Below are positions 1 through 7,539 of a DNA stretch of 64,000 nt, piece after piece. The notes beneath the pieces were generated by a model that searched no databases, was not told where the DNA came from, and saw nothing but the letters and a program-made list of their open reading frames with translations. Positions within the stretch are counted from its first letter, which is position 1. Every line of letters begins with the position of its first letter. The position numbers were made by a program, and so were the translations under genes. This DNA is from an uncultured Pseudomonadota bacterium. GTDB lineage: Bacteria; Myxococcota_A; Bradymonadia; Bradymonadales; Bradymonadaceae. The stretch lies in NCBI GenBank assembly GCA_913057905.1, contig CAJXPB010000001.1:1302001-1366000 (forward strand), in the 5' to 3' direction.

Positions 1-1459
1 TCTTGAAGTTTCCGGACAACCCCTCACCGCCGAAGTCGTAGCACCCGCTTCCTTCGGTGCTCTCGGGCAGCGGGGCTCCATCGGTCATCATGATCACATG
101 CTTGGGCCGACACTCCTTGTAGACGTCGTTGTTGACCGGATGATCCGACTGGTTGAAGGCATGCTGCAGATCGTAGATCGCCGGGGCCAGTGGTGTGAGC
201 TGCGAGATCGGTTGCCGCGACAACATGAACGGGTCTTTGACGACGTCGCCGTCCGAGTTCTCCAGCATGTAATCCTCCAGACTCGACGAAGCCGGGAGAT
301 TCGTCGCGGCCGAGGGCGACGACGGGTCCAGCTCAAAGTCCGTCGACGACGAGGAATTGGGGTCGGCGGCCCGCTTGAGCGTTCCCATGTCGACGAGGGC
401 CCGCTGCACGTAATCTGACAGAAGGGGCATCATGTCGTTGGGAACGTCAAACCGGGTCGGGCCGATGGTCCGATAGATCCCGAGGTTGTAGTTGCCGTTG
501 CCTTCGGTGATGCCCTGAAAGGTGCCGGTGACGGTGTCGTCGAGATCATTGGGGTCCCAATCGACGGTCTGCAGACGGTCGCCATCGGCGCTGCTTCCCT
601 GCGGCGAGCCGGTCTGGGGCCACTGGAATCCATCGAAGGCCGTGACCGAGACGTACATCTCCTGGGCCAGGCTATCGAGAAGACCGTTGGGCTTTTGCCC
701 GTCGAAGACCTCCTGAAAGTGCGGCCGCGGGTCCAGGTAATCGGGATACTGAGTGAACTCGGTCGACCCCGAGCAGACCCGCCGATTCGACCCGTACTGC
801 CTGGGCACCAGCCAACAGCCCGGGCCGTAGTTACGGTGATTGAGGTCCTCGACCGCCAGACTCGACCCCTGGGGACGAAGCACCATTTCGCCGGTCATGA
901 TCTCTTTGAAGGTCACATGCCGCGGCTGGCTGGAGTTGACCATCCTCAGTGGATATCCCACCTGGTCGGTGCTGAAGCTTCCGGTACTGCCGACAGCGGA
1001 ATTAAAGTCCGACGTCGTCCCGCGCATGTAGGTTTGCAGCCTCGTTCCCATGGTGGCTCCATACGCGGAGGTCCATCCGACATCGACCGGATTCCACGAT
1101 GGACGTTCGTAGCTGGTACACAGCGGCTCCCAGACCAGACAGGAGCCGATCGCCGCCGGATTCCCCGTCTGCGCCCCGTCGATCCCGAGGTCCATCCCCG
1201 GTGTATATTCGTCGGGTTGGTTCGGGTACGGGTCCGACGGCACGCCCAGCGCCGAGTAGTCCCGCTCCGGGTAGCGTTCATCACCCTTGTCGGTCCACTG
1301 CATCGACGCCGACGTATCGAGAATGATGGTGACGTAGGGTTTGCGCCCGCCGCCGGTCTCTGTCGGAGCAGATTGCCCCAGTCCATACGCCGGAATCAGC
1401 ATCGCCGCCATGAAGATGGCCGCCGCCGCGCCCGCTGTGCACTTGGTCCACTGTGTCAT
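1..1459 (-). CDS. pilY1: PilY1-like type IV pilus tip/assembly protein, N-terminal part (cut by window edge)
   Basis: Only the first 486 residues are present; the gene runs off the left edge. A Sec signal peptide covers about residues 1-29. It is followed by a von Willebrand A start with a MIDAS motif DTSAS at residues 48-52, and the later VIMMTDG strand lies near residue 465, so the vWA fold carries a very large insertion. The usual PilY1 C-terminal propeller would lie outside the window. The start is fixed by a GGAGG seven bases upstream of the ATG. The gene lies 14 bases after pilX and is the last visible member of the minor-pilin operon. In known systems PilY1 sits at the pilus tip and acts in adhesion and pilus priming. 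Family assignment rests on the vWA domain plus operon position. Confidence 0.8.
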   Translation of the reverse strand, partial: MTQWTKCTAGAAAAIFMAAMLIPAYGLGQSAPTETGGGRKPYVTIILDTSASMQWTDKGDERYPERDYSALGVPSDPYPNQPDEYTPGMDLGIDGAQTGNPAAIGSCLVWEPLCTSYERPSWNPVDVGWTSAYGATMGTRLQTYMRGTTSDFNSAVGSTGSFSTDQVGYPLRMVNSSQPRHVTFKEIMTGEMVLRPQGSSLAVEDLNHRNYGPGCWLVPRQYGSNRRVCSGSTEFTQYPDYLDPRPHFQEVFDGQKPNGLLDSLAQEMYVSVTAFDGFQWPQTGSPQGSSADGDRLQTVDWDPNDLDDTVTGTFQGITEGNGNYNLGIYRTIGPTRFDVPNDMMPLLSDYVQRALVDMGTLKRAADPNSSSSTDFELDPSSPSAATNLPASSSLEDYMLENSDGDVVKDPFMLSRQPISQLTPLAPAIYDLQHAFNQSDHPVNNDVYKECRPKHVIMMTDGAPLPESTEGSGCYDFGGEGLSGNFK

Positions 1460-1473
1460 CGTCCAACCTCCAG

Positions 1474-2151
1474 TTAGTTTCCGCACTCGACCGGTCCGAC
1501 AAGTCCCTCGACGACGGTCCGACCCACTCCAACCTGCCGCGGTTTGTCCCAGCTCTGACTGAAATCACCGATGTCGGCGCGGGTGGCGATGGTGACCTTC
1601 TTGAAGCAATAACGATCCGAGTAACCGGGCACCGGAATCCCGCCGAGCGGGTCCCGGATCACGATGTCGAACCCCGAATCCGGTTCCGCCCCTTCAAACG
1701 AAGGCTTGGTCCCATTCGTAAAGAGCCCGCTCTCCTCGCCGCTGCGGGTATTGAGCACCTGGTCGAAGTTCGTCTTCTCGCCGGGGCGCTGCCTGAAGAC
1801 CAGCGGCGACCCGCCCGAGACCAGTTGCCGACGCTTCTGCATCGATGTGCCGAGCGTCTCCATGTCCATCTGCTGCATCCGATCCATGGCCCCCATCATC
1901 GAACTCGCCTTGTCGCCGAGCCGCTTTGCCATGAATTGACTCACCGCGTCGGAGAAGGCCGATGCAGTGGTGCGGACCCGGTACATCCCGGACTGCTGGA
2001 TGCTCCTCGAGATCCCGCGCAGCGCCACCAGCCCGATGGCCGACAGAGCGAGCATGATCAGCAAGACGAGGATCAACGCGCTCCCCCGGGTCCGTCGGTC
2101 GGGTGCACGCTGCTGAAATGTATCTGGTGTGTCGCTCATCTCGTCGGTCAT
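1474..2151 (-). CDS. pilX: PilX-like minor pilin
   Basis: A 225-residue protein with a short polar leader ending in RGSALILVLL at about residue 22, followed by a hydrophobic helix to about residue 45. Like known PilX proteins, it has a Gly before the hydrophobic stretch but lacks the Glu at +5 seen in its pilin neighbours. The start chosen (MTDEMS) lies just after the pilW stop; an ATG four codons later (2139) is also possible. The remainder is soluble and would form the pilin globular domain. Family is assigned from the N-terminus and from its place between pilW and pilY1. Confidence 0.75.
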   Translation of the reverse strand: MTDEMSDTPDTFQQRAPDRRTRGSALILVLLIMLALSAIGLVALRGISRSIQQSGMYRVRTTASAFSDAVSQFMAKRLGDKASSMMGAMDRMQQMDMETLGTSMQKRRQLVSGGSPLVFRQRPGEKTNFDQVLNTRSGEESGLFTNGTKPSFEGAEPDSGFDIVIRDPLGGIPVPGYSDRYCFKKVTIATRADIGDFSQSWDKPRQVGVGRTVVEGLVGPVECGN

Positions 2152-2152
2152 C

Positions 2153-3667
2153 TCATCGAATATTGCGCATCGAAAAGTTCGGAAGCTCGAAGTCGAGCTG
2201 GGTCGTGTACACTCGCGCGGCACCGGGCGCCTGCGGGTACAGATCGTAGGTCTGCATGTCGCGGTTGCCCCCGTCGGTCGGCGGCTCGGGAAACGGTTCG
2301 TGCTGCAGATTCTGTCGTTCCGTCGCCGTCCGCATCGACAGGCGCACATGGGCCATCCGCACTCGACCCGGCGCCGGATCGCTCGGATTCAGGCAGTCTT
2401 GCACGGGCGCGTTCGCTCCGCCGGTCGACGTACTCGAGGTCCCGTCGGGCGTGTTCCATCCCACGTTCCAGCTTCCCCCGACCAGACTTCCGGTCGAGGC
2501 CGCCTTGGCGCAGTCGAACCAGATCTGAAAGTCGACCAGACGGTCCGCCAGGACCACGTAGTCGTTCTGAGTGCCCGCCAGATAGCTCGACGGATCCAGG
2601 CTACTCCAATCGGGACTCCCTCCCGACCCCGAGGCGAGCGCCTCGGTCAGCGACTCGGCATCGAGCCGATGGCGCACCAACTGAGCGTTGCGCGGGTCCG
2701 AGGGATCTCGGATCACGTGATACCAGAATGCATCGAGCATCGCGGCATCGTAGCTTTTGTCGTCGCTCTGCTGGGTGGGCGGATCGATGCCCCACCGCTG
2801 GCTGCCCTGACGAAATCGCACGGAGTCACCGAAGTTGATCAGAAGATTGTTCGGGTTGTCCGTGACCGTCGCCCCGGAAGCGTGGCTTCCGCCGCTGATG
2901 CCCACGAACTGTTTGTAGCCCTGCGAGTCCATGATGCGCAGCAGCCGGTGATCGATATCCCGGGTGATGGGCGTGTAGGTGGAATCACTGCCAAAATCGA
3001 ATCCGCCGGCACCCAGGCCGATCGAGTTCAAGTCCGAAGTCGATGCCCCTCCCAGCTCCTCGATCCCGTGAAACGGGTCATTTCGTCGCAATTTAAAGAG
3101 GCCGCGCTCGGTCGCGTAGACGCGTCCGGACTGGCCATTCGAGGAGATCCCCCCGAGCTCAAAGCTCAGCGGAAAGTCCAGTGCGCCGATGGTGATGATC
3201 CCGTCGAAACTCGGCTCGTAGGTCGTCCCGTCGATCGTCACGGAATTGGCCGACCGGAGCTTCAGGTTTGCATTCTGTCCATCGTCGGGAATCGGCGTGC
3301 GGTTGTCTTGCCAGCCGTTCCCGCCATTGTACGAGACAAGTCCGGCGACGAACTTCGTATCCGACCCGGTTCCGAATTCGCTCGGCTTGGGTTTCACCCA
3401 CGGGTCGCGCTTGCTGTCGGGCGTGCCGAAGGCACCGGCCGTTCGGAGTTCGCGCCGCATGGTCTCGGCGGCAAACCGCGTCATGTCGACGGTCTCGGCC
3501 AGGCTGTCCGCCTCGGCCAACGAATCCGACGTCGTCCCGTACAGCGCAAAGATCGATGCCGAAAGAAATCCGGTGATCACCATGGCGACCAACAACTCCG
3601 CCAGAGTAAACCCGCTCGGCTGGTCGCTGCTCGCGTACACACACGATGTGTCGTCCAGTCGACTCAC
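2153..3667 (-). CDS. pilW: PilW-like minor pilin with prepilin leader
   Basis: A 504-residue prepilin-like protein. The peptidase cleavage site is G19|F20 in GFTLAELLVAM, with the conserved Glu at +5 (E24) and a single hydrophobic helix. The globular part is long, Gly/Ser/Asp-rich and much larger than a major pilin, as is usual for PilW. The start codon overlaps the pilV stop by four bases (ATGA), which implies translational coupling. It probably forms part of the priming tip complex with PilV, PilX, FimT and PilY1. Confidence 0.8.
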   Translation of the reverse strand: MSRLDDTSCVYASSDQPSGFTLAELLVAMVITGFLSASIFALYGTTSDSLAEADSLAETVDMTRFAAETMRRELRTAGAFGTPDSKRDPWVKPKPSEFGTGSDTKFVAGLVSYNGGNGWQDNRTPIPDDGQNANLKLRSANSVTIDGTTYEPSFDGIITIGALDFPLSFELGGISSNGQSGRVYATERGLFKLRRNDPFHGIEELGGASTSDLNSIGLGAGGFDFGSDSTYTPITRDIDHRLLRIMDSQGYKQFVGISGGSHASGATVTDNPNNLLINFGDSVRFRQGSQRWGIDPPTQQSDDKSYDAAMLDAFWYHVIRDPSDPRNAQLVRHRLDAESLTEALASGSGGSPDWSSLDPSSYLAGTQNDYVVLADRLVDFQIWFDCAKAASTGSLVGGSWNVGWNTPDGTSSTSTGGANAPVQDCLNPSDPAPGRVRMAHVRLSMRTATERQNLQHEPFPEPPTDGGNRDMQTYDLYPQAPGAARVYTTQLDFELPNFSMRNIR

Positions 3668-4356
3668 CCTCGACTCCTTCCCTCGGAGAGATAGCCCCGT
3701 TGCGTGATAACCGTGCCCATAAAGACGGCCCGATATCCGTCGAGTTCATGCTGCGGCGGTTCCGACCCCGTCGGGACTTCGATCGACCCAGGCAGATTTC
3801 CGCCGTCGCACAGCCCGTAGGGTGCCGCATTCTGACCGCCGCTCGACGCCCCCGGAAAGACCCGCTTGCTCGAGGGGTATGCCACGGCGATCTGGACTCG
3901 CAGCATACCCGACGAACCGGGCTGCTGCGGATCGTTGAGCAGCCCTCCCCGCACGTAAGCGCAGTAGCGCCTGGCTCCGCCGTCGGAGAAACGCACGTCG
4001 ACGGGCTGCGAAAACACCGGCTTCCACTGCCAGGACGATGAATTCACCGTGCTCAGGATCGAACCGGTCTCCCAATACCCCGAGCCGCCGTAGACCGAAC
4101 TGATTGAGCTGAGGTCGCCGGAGTTTCGCCATTGCTGGGACTCGAGATTCATCACATCGATCAGTCGCGTCCCGATCTCGGAGGCGTTTGTCAGATCCCG
4201 GGTATTCGAGAATCCGTCCAGGGCCGTGTACTGCATCGCCACCGCCGCCATCATGCCGAAGGCAAAGATCAGCCCGGCGACCATGACCTCCACCAGGGTA
4301 AAGCCCCGCCGACCCGCATGTCGTCGCACATTACTGATAGGCACGAATGGCTCCAT
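3664..4356 (-). CDS. pilV: PilV-like minor pilin with prepilin leader
   Basis: A 230-residue protein with prepilin motif GFTLVEVMVAG; cleavage is predicted after G18, and E23 is the +5 Glu. The hydrophobic helix contains FAFGMMAAVAMQYTAL, a pattern typical of PilV. The gene overlaps the end of fimT by 26 bases and the start of pilW by four. It belongs to the minor-pilin operon. Confidence 0.8.
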   Translation of the reverse strand: MEPFVPISNVRRHAGRRGFTLVEVMVAGLIFAFGMMAAVAMQYTALDGFSNTRDLTNASEIGTRLIDVMNLESQQWRNSGDLSSISSVYGGSGYWETGSILSTVNSSSWQWKPVFSQPVDVRFSDGGARRYCAYVRGGLLNDPQQPGSSGMLRVQIAVAYPSSKRVFPGASSGGQNAAPYGLCDGGNLPGSIEVPTGSEPPQHELDGYRAVFMGTVITQRGYLSEGRSRG

Positions 4357-4993
4357 TGAAGGGAACGTCGACTACCCAGAAATTCGCCTGAAATCGGGCG
4401 TCCTGCTGGTCCTGTTGATTCGATGTCGTCGTCTGGCAGTTCTTGTGGATGTCTTCGATCGTCGCGTCGTCACGGGCCACAAAGAGGCGGAAATTTGTGC
4501 CGGCGCACTGTGCATCCTGAATCGCCTGGCCCGTCGTATCGAGGATCCGTCCGCTGGGGGAAAAACAGAGCCACTGCTGGGTGCCTCCCCCGGCCTGCGA
4601 CGCGATCCCGGTCATCTCCATGTCGCCCGAGACCTCCGCGACCGTGAAGGATTCGACCTCGACTCCGTTGTCGGTGTCGATGCTCTCGCAACTGCGCGCC
4701 ACCGGATCCGTCCTGTACAGGGTGATCGTCCCATCGTCGGTAGAGGGATCGACGTTTGCCAGAACGACCTGTCCGGAGCTCATGGCCTGATTGCGCGCCT
4801 TTCTGAACGCATTCGCCATCGTACGAGCCACTTCCCGGGCATCCGCTCGCCGGAGGGCCCCTCCGATAGCCGGCGCCGAAATCGCCGCGAGGATGCCCAC
4901 AAGCGTCACCGTGACCACCAGTTCGATCAGAGTAAATCCGGCGGCCATCCCTCGCCTCGGGGGCTGTGAAGTCTCCGTATTTTGACGCATCAT
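4331..4993 (-). CDS. fimT: FimT/GspH-type pseudopilin, first gene of the minor-pilin operon
   Basis: A 220-residue prepilin with cleavage site G19|F20 in GFTLIELVVTV and the +5 Glu at E24. The following segment (SAPAIGGALRRADAREVARTMANAFRKARNQAM) matches the helix and start of the GspH/FimT globular domain. I chose the double ATG at 4993/4990 because the upstream in-frame extension is not leader-like and a GGAG lies about 14 bases upstream. As the promoter-proximal gene it faces the divergent barrel gene across a 257-base region holding a long inverted repeat. Confidence 0.8.
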   Translation of the reverse strand: MMRQNTETSQPPRRGMAAGFTLIELVVTVTLVGILAAISAPAIGGALRRADAREVARTMANAFRKARNQAMSSGQVVLANVDPSTDDGTITLYRTDPVARSCESIDTDNGVEVESFTVAEVSGDMEMTGIASQAGGGTQQWLCFSPSGRILDTTGQAIQDAQCAGTNFRLFVARDDATIEDIHKNCQTTTSNQQDQQDARFQANFWVVDVPFNGAIRAYQ

Positions 4994-5104
4994 ATCGTCT
5001 TCAGCTCCGACAACAGAAATCCGGCCAATTACGGATGCAAGATAGAGTCCAGCACGATTTCCCCGGGACGCCCCGGACAACCGGGCGGATCACCGGCACT
5101 TTGT

Positions 5105-5159
5105 GGGCTCAAACTATGATATTTCTATCGAGCTATGAAGAAATTTCATAGTTGGGCCC
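5105..5159. promoter_or_regulatory. Long inverted repeat in the divergent pilin/porin intergenic region
   Basis: Left arm 5105-5126 and right arm 5139-5159 are inverted copies. The core 15-mers (5112-5126 and 5139-5153) differ at one position, and the pairing extends through GGGCTC/GGGCCC with one bulged A. About 20 pairs enclose a 12-base spacer. There is no T-run, so an intrinsic terminator is unlikely. It is 110-150 bases from the fimT start and about 90 bases from the barrel-gene start, so it could be an operator or a structured leader. Confidence 0.6.
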
Positions 5160-5250
5160 GGCCGCACCTGCAATCGGCGAATTTGCGCTGCCGACAGACA
5201 GGACCTACAAATATGAGCGTTGTTTCACCCTGTCGACCGATGATGGCTCA

Positions 5251-6753
5251 ATGTACCGAGTGCCGGCGAAATACCTTTCTTCCGTAGCGGTATGTATCGC
5301 CGCCAGCCTGGTCGCGCTGGCGTGGACGTTGGCCCCCACATCGGCTCGAGCCGCGGAGTGGCGCCTACGGACCTACAGCCTCGGCCGAGCCACCCAGACG
5401 GCGACCTCCTTCGGCCACATCGCCGACGAGCGCAGCTTCACCCAGGGCCTGACCATCTCCGCCTACGATCTCCTCGAGGATCAGTCCGGCTCGCTGAACG
5501 CCTACGCGGACGCCTACTACACGACCGACTTTGGAATCGGTGCGGCGCGCCGCAATCGTGCTCAGTTCCAGGATAACTGGAATGCCGCGACCCTTCGGGT
5601 CGGGTATCTCTCCTGGCAACCGATCCGAGCCGTCCAACTCCGAGCCGGTCGACAGACAAGCCTGGGCCCCCTGGCGGCCACCGACTTCGATGGGTTCAGA
5701 CTCCGACTCTCACCGGCACTCGACGACGACACACGAGCCATCGTCGGGGGATATGCCGGGCGAGACGTCGAATGGACCTCGACGACCTACGACTCCGACA
5801 CCGATGACGTCCAAGGGATCCCCGCATCGGCCCGACTCGACGGCCCGTTTTCGAAGGCGTCCGGATGGGTCGCCGGGGGGAAACTCGGCCTTCGCTGGGA
5901 CGCGCCGCGACGTTCCGGAAACGTCACCTTCTCGTATCGACGTCGCTGGCGCGCCTCGTCGGCCGCCCTCGCTCCCGAAGCCGGCGAACTGGCGACACGA
6001 AACGACCGATGGATCGGCTCGGAACGCTTCGGTGTCGCCGCCGATGCCACACCCCACAGGCGGTTCAATCTCTCCGCCCAGGCCACCTATCACACGTTGC
6101 TCGGCGCCATCGATCGAGCGGGCGTCGACCTCGCCTGGGAGGTCCCAAAGCTCGACTCGACGGCCGCCCTCGGGGTCGAGCATCGTCGCCCCTGGTTTCA
6201 CGCATCCAGCATCTTCAACCTCTTTGGCGCTCAACCCCATCAGGGGGTCTGGGGGCAATGGGAGCTTGAGGCTGAACAGCTCAATACCGAATTTGAAGCC
6301 CGAGGATGGGGACGCGTCTACTACGGCCAGGCGGCTGGAAGCCGCCCGCTTCTGCCGGGCAAGGCCCTCGATTTGCAGGAACGGCGCTGGGGTGGTGCGC
6401 TGGGTCATACCACCGAACTATTCGGTCCCGGTCGACTGTGGCGCTGGCATACGGAAGTGAGCCTCGAGACCGCCGCAACCGAACCCGGCGGAGAACACCT
6501 GCTGGTCGACACCGAGCTGAGAATGCCGGTCTTTCCGGAAAAGCTCGCTCTCACCGCCCGCGCCCTGGGCCTCTGGGCGAGCCCCGAAGACGCCACCGAC
6601 CAACGAGGATGGGCGGCCACCTGGGTCGTCAGTGCCGATATCCCCGTCAGCGACTTCGGCACCGCGAGGGTCATCGCCGAGACGACGCACGGCACCCTCC
6701 GCCAGGCGACGACGAGCCTCTTTGGCACCCTCGACCTCGAGTTCTGGCCGTGA
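5251..6753 (+). CDS. Outer-membrane beta-barrel (porin-like) paired with a multihaem cytochrome
   Basis: A 500-residue exported protein. A signal peptide (about residues 1-34) ends in SARA|AE. The mature chain shows alternating aromatic/polar strands rich in Tyr, Trp, Arg and Asp, and ends in a strand with a near-terminal Phe-Trp (LEFWP), all typical of outer-membrane barrels. ATG 5251 was chosen because the signal peptide begins there; an upstream in-frame TTG at 5152 would add a non-signal leader. Its stop overlaps the GTG start of the seven-haem cytochrome gene (GTGA), so the two are translationally coupled. A barrel coupled to a periplasmic multihaem cytochrome recalls porin-cytochrome conduits, but sequence kinship to those porins cannot be judged here. 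Confidence 0.7.
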   Translation: MYRVPAKYLSSVAVCIAASLVALAWTLAPTSARAAEWRLRTYSLGRATQTATSFGHIADERSFTQGLTISAYDLLEDQSGSLNAYADAYYTTDFGIGAARRNRAQFQDNWNAATLRVGYLSWQPIRAVQLRAGRQTSLGPLAATDFDGFRLRLSPALDDDTRAIVGGYAGRDVEWTSTTYDSDTDDVQGIPASARLDGPFSKASGWVAGGKLGLRWDAPRRSGNVTFSYRRRWRASSAALAPEAGELATRNDRWIGSERFGVAADATPHRRFNLSAQATYHTLLGAIDRAGVDLAWEVPKLDSTAALGVEHRRPWFHASSIFNLFGAQPHQGVWGQWELEAEQLNTEFEARGWGRVYYGQAAGSRPLLPGKALDLQERRWGGALGHTTELFGPGRLWRWHTEVSLETAATEPGGEHLLVDTELRMPVFPEKLALTARALGLWASPEDATDQRGWAATWVVSADIPVSDFGTARVIAETTHGTLRQATTSLFGTLDLEFWP

Positions 6754-7532
6754 AGAGACTCGAACGCATGGCTGCCGCTTCATCCCTCGCCGGGGCCTTG
6801 CTGATCGTCGGCCTCGCCGCGGACACCTCGTCGAGCAGCGCCTCCGAGCCCGATTCCAAACCCCCGAGCTCATCCTCCGAAGTCCCCTTTCCGACCCTCG
6901 AAAACAGCTACTCCCCCGACGCTGGGACGGACCACGAATCCGACGAATCCGAAGGCTCTTCCGACAAAAACCAGTCAGATGCCGAAACCGCGTTGATGCC
7001 GGACAACCACGACGTCGCCTGGCTGCAACGCCACGGTTCTATCGCCCGGTCTCAGGGGGCCAGTTGCAGCGAATGCCACACCGAACGGGACTGTGCCTCG
7101 TGTCATGACGAACAGGTGGCTGCGCCCTTCAGTGTCCACCCGCCGAACTTCGATACCCTGCACGGCGTCGATGCGCGCGCTCGAGGGTCCTCGTGTGCGG
7201 AGTGTCACTCCCTGACGAACTTTTGTACGGATTGCCACATTCGCTCCGAGATCACGATGCGACCCGACGCATCACCGCCCGCGCGCCGAAGCGTCCATCC
7301 CGACGGCTGGAGCGATCCCGACAACCCGGACAATCATGGCGTGAAAGCACGTCAGCGCATCACCGAATGCGTCAGTTGTCATACCGAGGATGACTGTGTG
7401 AGCTGCCATACCGAGATCGATCCCCACCCTCCGGAGTTTACCCTGAACTGTGGGCGCTGGTTGAGAGCCGACCCACGTCCCTGCGCAAAGTGTCACGGGG
7501 ACCTGAGCCGGCTCGAGAGGTTGTGCCGGTGA
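6750..7532 (+). CDS. Seven-haem c-type cytochrome, exported
   Basis: A 260-residue protein from a GTG start overlapping the barrel-gene stop; ATG 6768 is the alternative start. Residues 1-25 form a signal-like segment. Residues 27-85 are a Ser/Asp/Glu-rich linker. Seven CxxCH haem-binding motifs begin at residues 106, 115, 149, 159, 207, 216 and 245. Three close pairs plus one terminal site suggest a stacked haem wire. The number is below the eight to ten seen in classic porin-cytochrome and MtrA proteins. It should be periplasmic and pass electrons to or from the coupled outer-membrane barrel; the direction and donor cannot be read from this window. Confidence 0.85.
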   Translation: MKRLERMAAASSLAGALLIVGLAADTSSSSASEPDSKPPSSSSEVPFPTLENSYSPDAGTDHESDESEGSSDKNQSDAETALMPDNHDVAWLQRHGSIARSQGASCSECHTERDCASCHDEQVAAPFSVHPPNFDTLHGVDARARGSSCAECHSLTNFCTDCHIRSEITMRPDASPPARRSVHPDGWSDPDNPDNHGVKARQRITECVSCHTEDDCVSCHTEIDPHPPEFTLNCGRWLRADPRPCAKCHGDLSRLERLCR

Positions 7533-7539
7533 CGACGGT

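Noticed and set aside
2129..3694. Long plus-strand frame opposite pilW and pilX
   Set aside because: It lies antisense to prepilin genes with leader motifs and has no recognisable domain; GC-biased third positions create such shadows.
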